Source: Barnesiella sp. WM24 (lineage in GTDB: Bacteria; Bacteroidota; Bacteroidia; Bacteroidales; Muribaculaceae). From it: DNA of 64,000 bases. The notes beneath the pieces are model-generated. The model saw only the letters and a list, made by a program, of their open reading frames with translations, made no database searches and was not told where the DNA came from. Shown here piece by piece: positions 63,169 to 64,000 of this stretch (within the stretch, counting starts at the first letter, position 1; every line of letters begins with the position of its first letter). Location of the stretch: assembly GCF_004570975.1 (NCBI RefSeq), contig NZ_SPPC01000007.1:1-64000 (forward strand), written 5' to 3'. Made by a program: the position numbers and the translations under genes.

Positions 63169-63200
63169 TTTGTTTTTTATTGCAAAGTGTCATAAATTTG
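63169..63200 (+). promoter_or_regulatory. promoter of the ilv operon
   Basis: TTTG (63169-63172), exactly 20 bp, TAAATTTG (63193-63200). A perfect match, with transcription expected near 63206, about 23 bases before the leader ATG. Confidence 0.75.
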
Positions 63201-63228
63201 CATTTCAAACTTGCATTTGATTATAGAT

Positions 63229-63303
63229 ATGAGCAGTTGCGTGAACATAGTAAACCGCCTGTCGGTGGTCGTCATTACCGTCCTTGAGCACATGGAGGGG
63301 TGA
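63229..63303 (+). CDS. ilvL: ilv leader peptide
   Basis: A 24-residue ORF, MSSCVNIVNRLSVVVITVLE plus HMEG, in which 10 residues are Val, Ile or Leu, with a VVVI run at codons 13-16. It lies between a perfect promoter and ilvD. This composition is what a branched-chain amino acid attenuator needs. The last codons contain GGAGGGG, which can pair with the downstream hairpin's 5' arm, so translation of the leader decides the fold. It is too short for routine gene calling. Confidence 0.78.
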   Translation: MSSCVNIVNRLSVVVITVLEHMEG

Positions 63304-63371
63304 TTTCACGTATATCTGACGAAAAGAAATTATGATGCCTCTCCAACGCAACGAGCGAAAGGGAGGCATTT
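63294..63371 (+). promoter_or_regulatory. branched-chain amino acid attenuator
   Basis: GGAGGGG (63294-63300, last codons of the leader) can pair with CCTCTCC (63338-63344), with one G-U. The competing hairpin is ATGCCTC (63335-63341) with GAGGCAT (63363-63369), extended by a wobble and a C-G pair. The two folds exclude each other. The T-run after the hairpin is short (TTT then CAGTT), so termination may be weak or need a factor. The ilvD ATG is 24 bp after the stem. Confidence 0.65.
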
Positions 63372-63392
63372 CAGTTAAAGAAAGAGACGCAT

Positions 63393-64000
63393 ATGAGCAG
63401 ACAGTTAAGAAGCGCGGCAAGCACTCAGGGCAGACGCATGGCAGGGGCAAGGGCTCTCTGGCGTGCCAACGGCATGAAGGAAGACCAGATAGGTAAGCCT
63501 ATAATAGCGGTGGTCAACTCGTTTACACAGTTTGTGCCGGGTCACACTCATCTTCACGAAATAGGACAGATCGTTAAGGAGGAGATAGAAAAGCAGGGCT
63601 GTTTCGCCGCCGAGTTCAACACAATAGCCATCGACGACGGTATCGCGATGGGACATGACGGAATGCTCTATTCGCTTCCGTCACGCGACCTTATCGCCGA
63701 CTCGGTGGAGTATATGGTCAATGCCCACAAGGCCGATGCAATGGTGTGTATCTCCAACTGTGACAAGGTTACCCCGGGAATGTTGATAGCCGCGATGAGG
63801 CTCAATATCCCTACGATTTTTGTGTCGGGAGGGCCGATGGAGGCAGGTGACCTTGACGGGCGCCCTCTTGACCTTATCGACATAATGATTGACGCCGCCG
63901 ACGAGACTGTCAATGACGACACCGTGAAGCTTCTTGAACAGAAGGGATGTCCTACATGCGGCTCATGTTCCGGCATGTTTACCGCCAACTCGATGAACTC
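63393..64000 (+). CDS. ilvD: dihydroxy-acid dehydratase, 5' part (cut by window end)
   Basis: 202 complete codons are in the window; the family is about 560-610 residues. [28 protein letters not shown] is the classic N-terminus. [12 protein letters not shown] and [14 protein letters not shown] hold Cys residues that bind the iron-sulfur cluster. It makes the 2-keto acids of valine and isoleucine. It is the first structural gene behind the Val/Ile/Leu leader, so the ilv genes probably continue to the right. Confidence 0.96.
   Translation, partial: MSRQLRSAASTQGRRMAGARALWRANGMKEDQIGKPIIAVVNSFTQFVPGHTHLHEIGQIVKEEIEKQGCFAAEFNTIAIDDGIAMGHDGMLYSLPSRDLIADSVEYMVNAHKADAMVCISNCDKVTPGMLIAAMRLNIPTIFVSGGPMEAGDLDGRPLDLIDIMIDAADETVNDDTVKLLEQKGCPTCGSCSGMFTANSMN

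Overview
The window reads as a chromosomal segment of a Bacteroidota bacterium, most likely an intestinal Bacteroidales member close to Muribaculaceae. This placement rests on Bacteroidota-type promoters (TTTG, a 19-21 bp gap, then TAnnTTTG) in front of many genes, a PorV-like outer-membrane protein of the type IX secretion system, DUF4836 and DUF3244 secreted proteins, a TPR/helix-turn-helix sensor-regulator, secreted GH115 and GH2 glycosidases, an argR-GNAT-argG-argC-argD-proC cluster, and NhaD. The family-level placement is inference. Most of the window is ordinary GC-balanced core chromosome; AT-rich accessory patches are embedded in it.

Layout. 0-9 kb: fluoride channel, RibF, a GH115 alpha-glucuronidase, NhaD antiporter, a U32/TrhP-like protein, an NlpC/P60 hydrolase and a PepSY-TM protein. 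9-17.4 kb: a secreted repeat protein, then the arginine/proline operon with its repressor, ssb and lpxB. 17.4-20.8 kb: an AT-rich, four-gene GATC-directed island (Dam-type methylase, DpnII-type nuclease, a full-length MutH-family nuclease, DpnA-type methylase). 21-29 kb: phosphatase, MATE pump, PorV, IspF, NUDIX, an SGNH lipoprotein, shikimate kinase, alanine-dehydrogenase-like enzyme and RNase H. 29-39 kb: an M13 peptidase, a DUF488 protein and small AT-rich membrane/secreted genes lying among large clusters of a palindromic repeat family. 39-47 kb: panB, a GH2 enzyme, and hisGDCB behind a complete attenuation leader with six consecutive His codons. 47-51.5 kb: an AraC/DUF1593 islet bracketed by repeat clusters and by a second, partial copy of hisB. 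51.5-64 kb: an ABC/FtsX/DUF4836 operon, rpsT between two tRNA-Glu genes, recO, a zinc peptidase, malic enzyme, a PAP2 phosphatase, an LTA-synthase-like protein, and ilvD (cut by the window end) behind a Val/Ile/Leu-rich leader peptide.

The most unusual content: (1) a family of REP/BIME-like double palindromes (84 bp basic form, with ~144 and ~337 bp forms that carry further nested palindromes in the centre), separated by ~60 bp iterated spacers and placed mainly between convergent gene ends; (2) a 576 bp hisB 3' duplicate that differs from the intact gene at 12 positions, all synonymous, which points to integration of DNA from a related lineage; (3) two amino-acid attenuators (his and ilv), each with an antiterminator strand at the end of its leader peptide; (4) the GATC island with two unrelated nucleases predicted to act on the same site.
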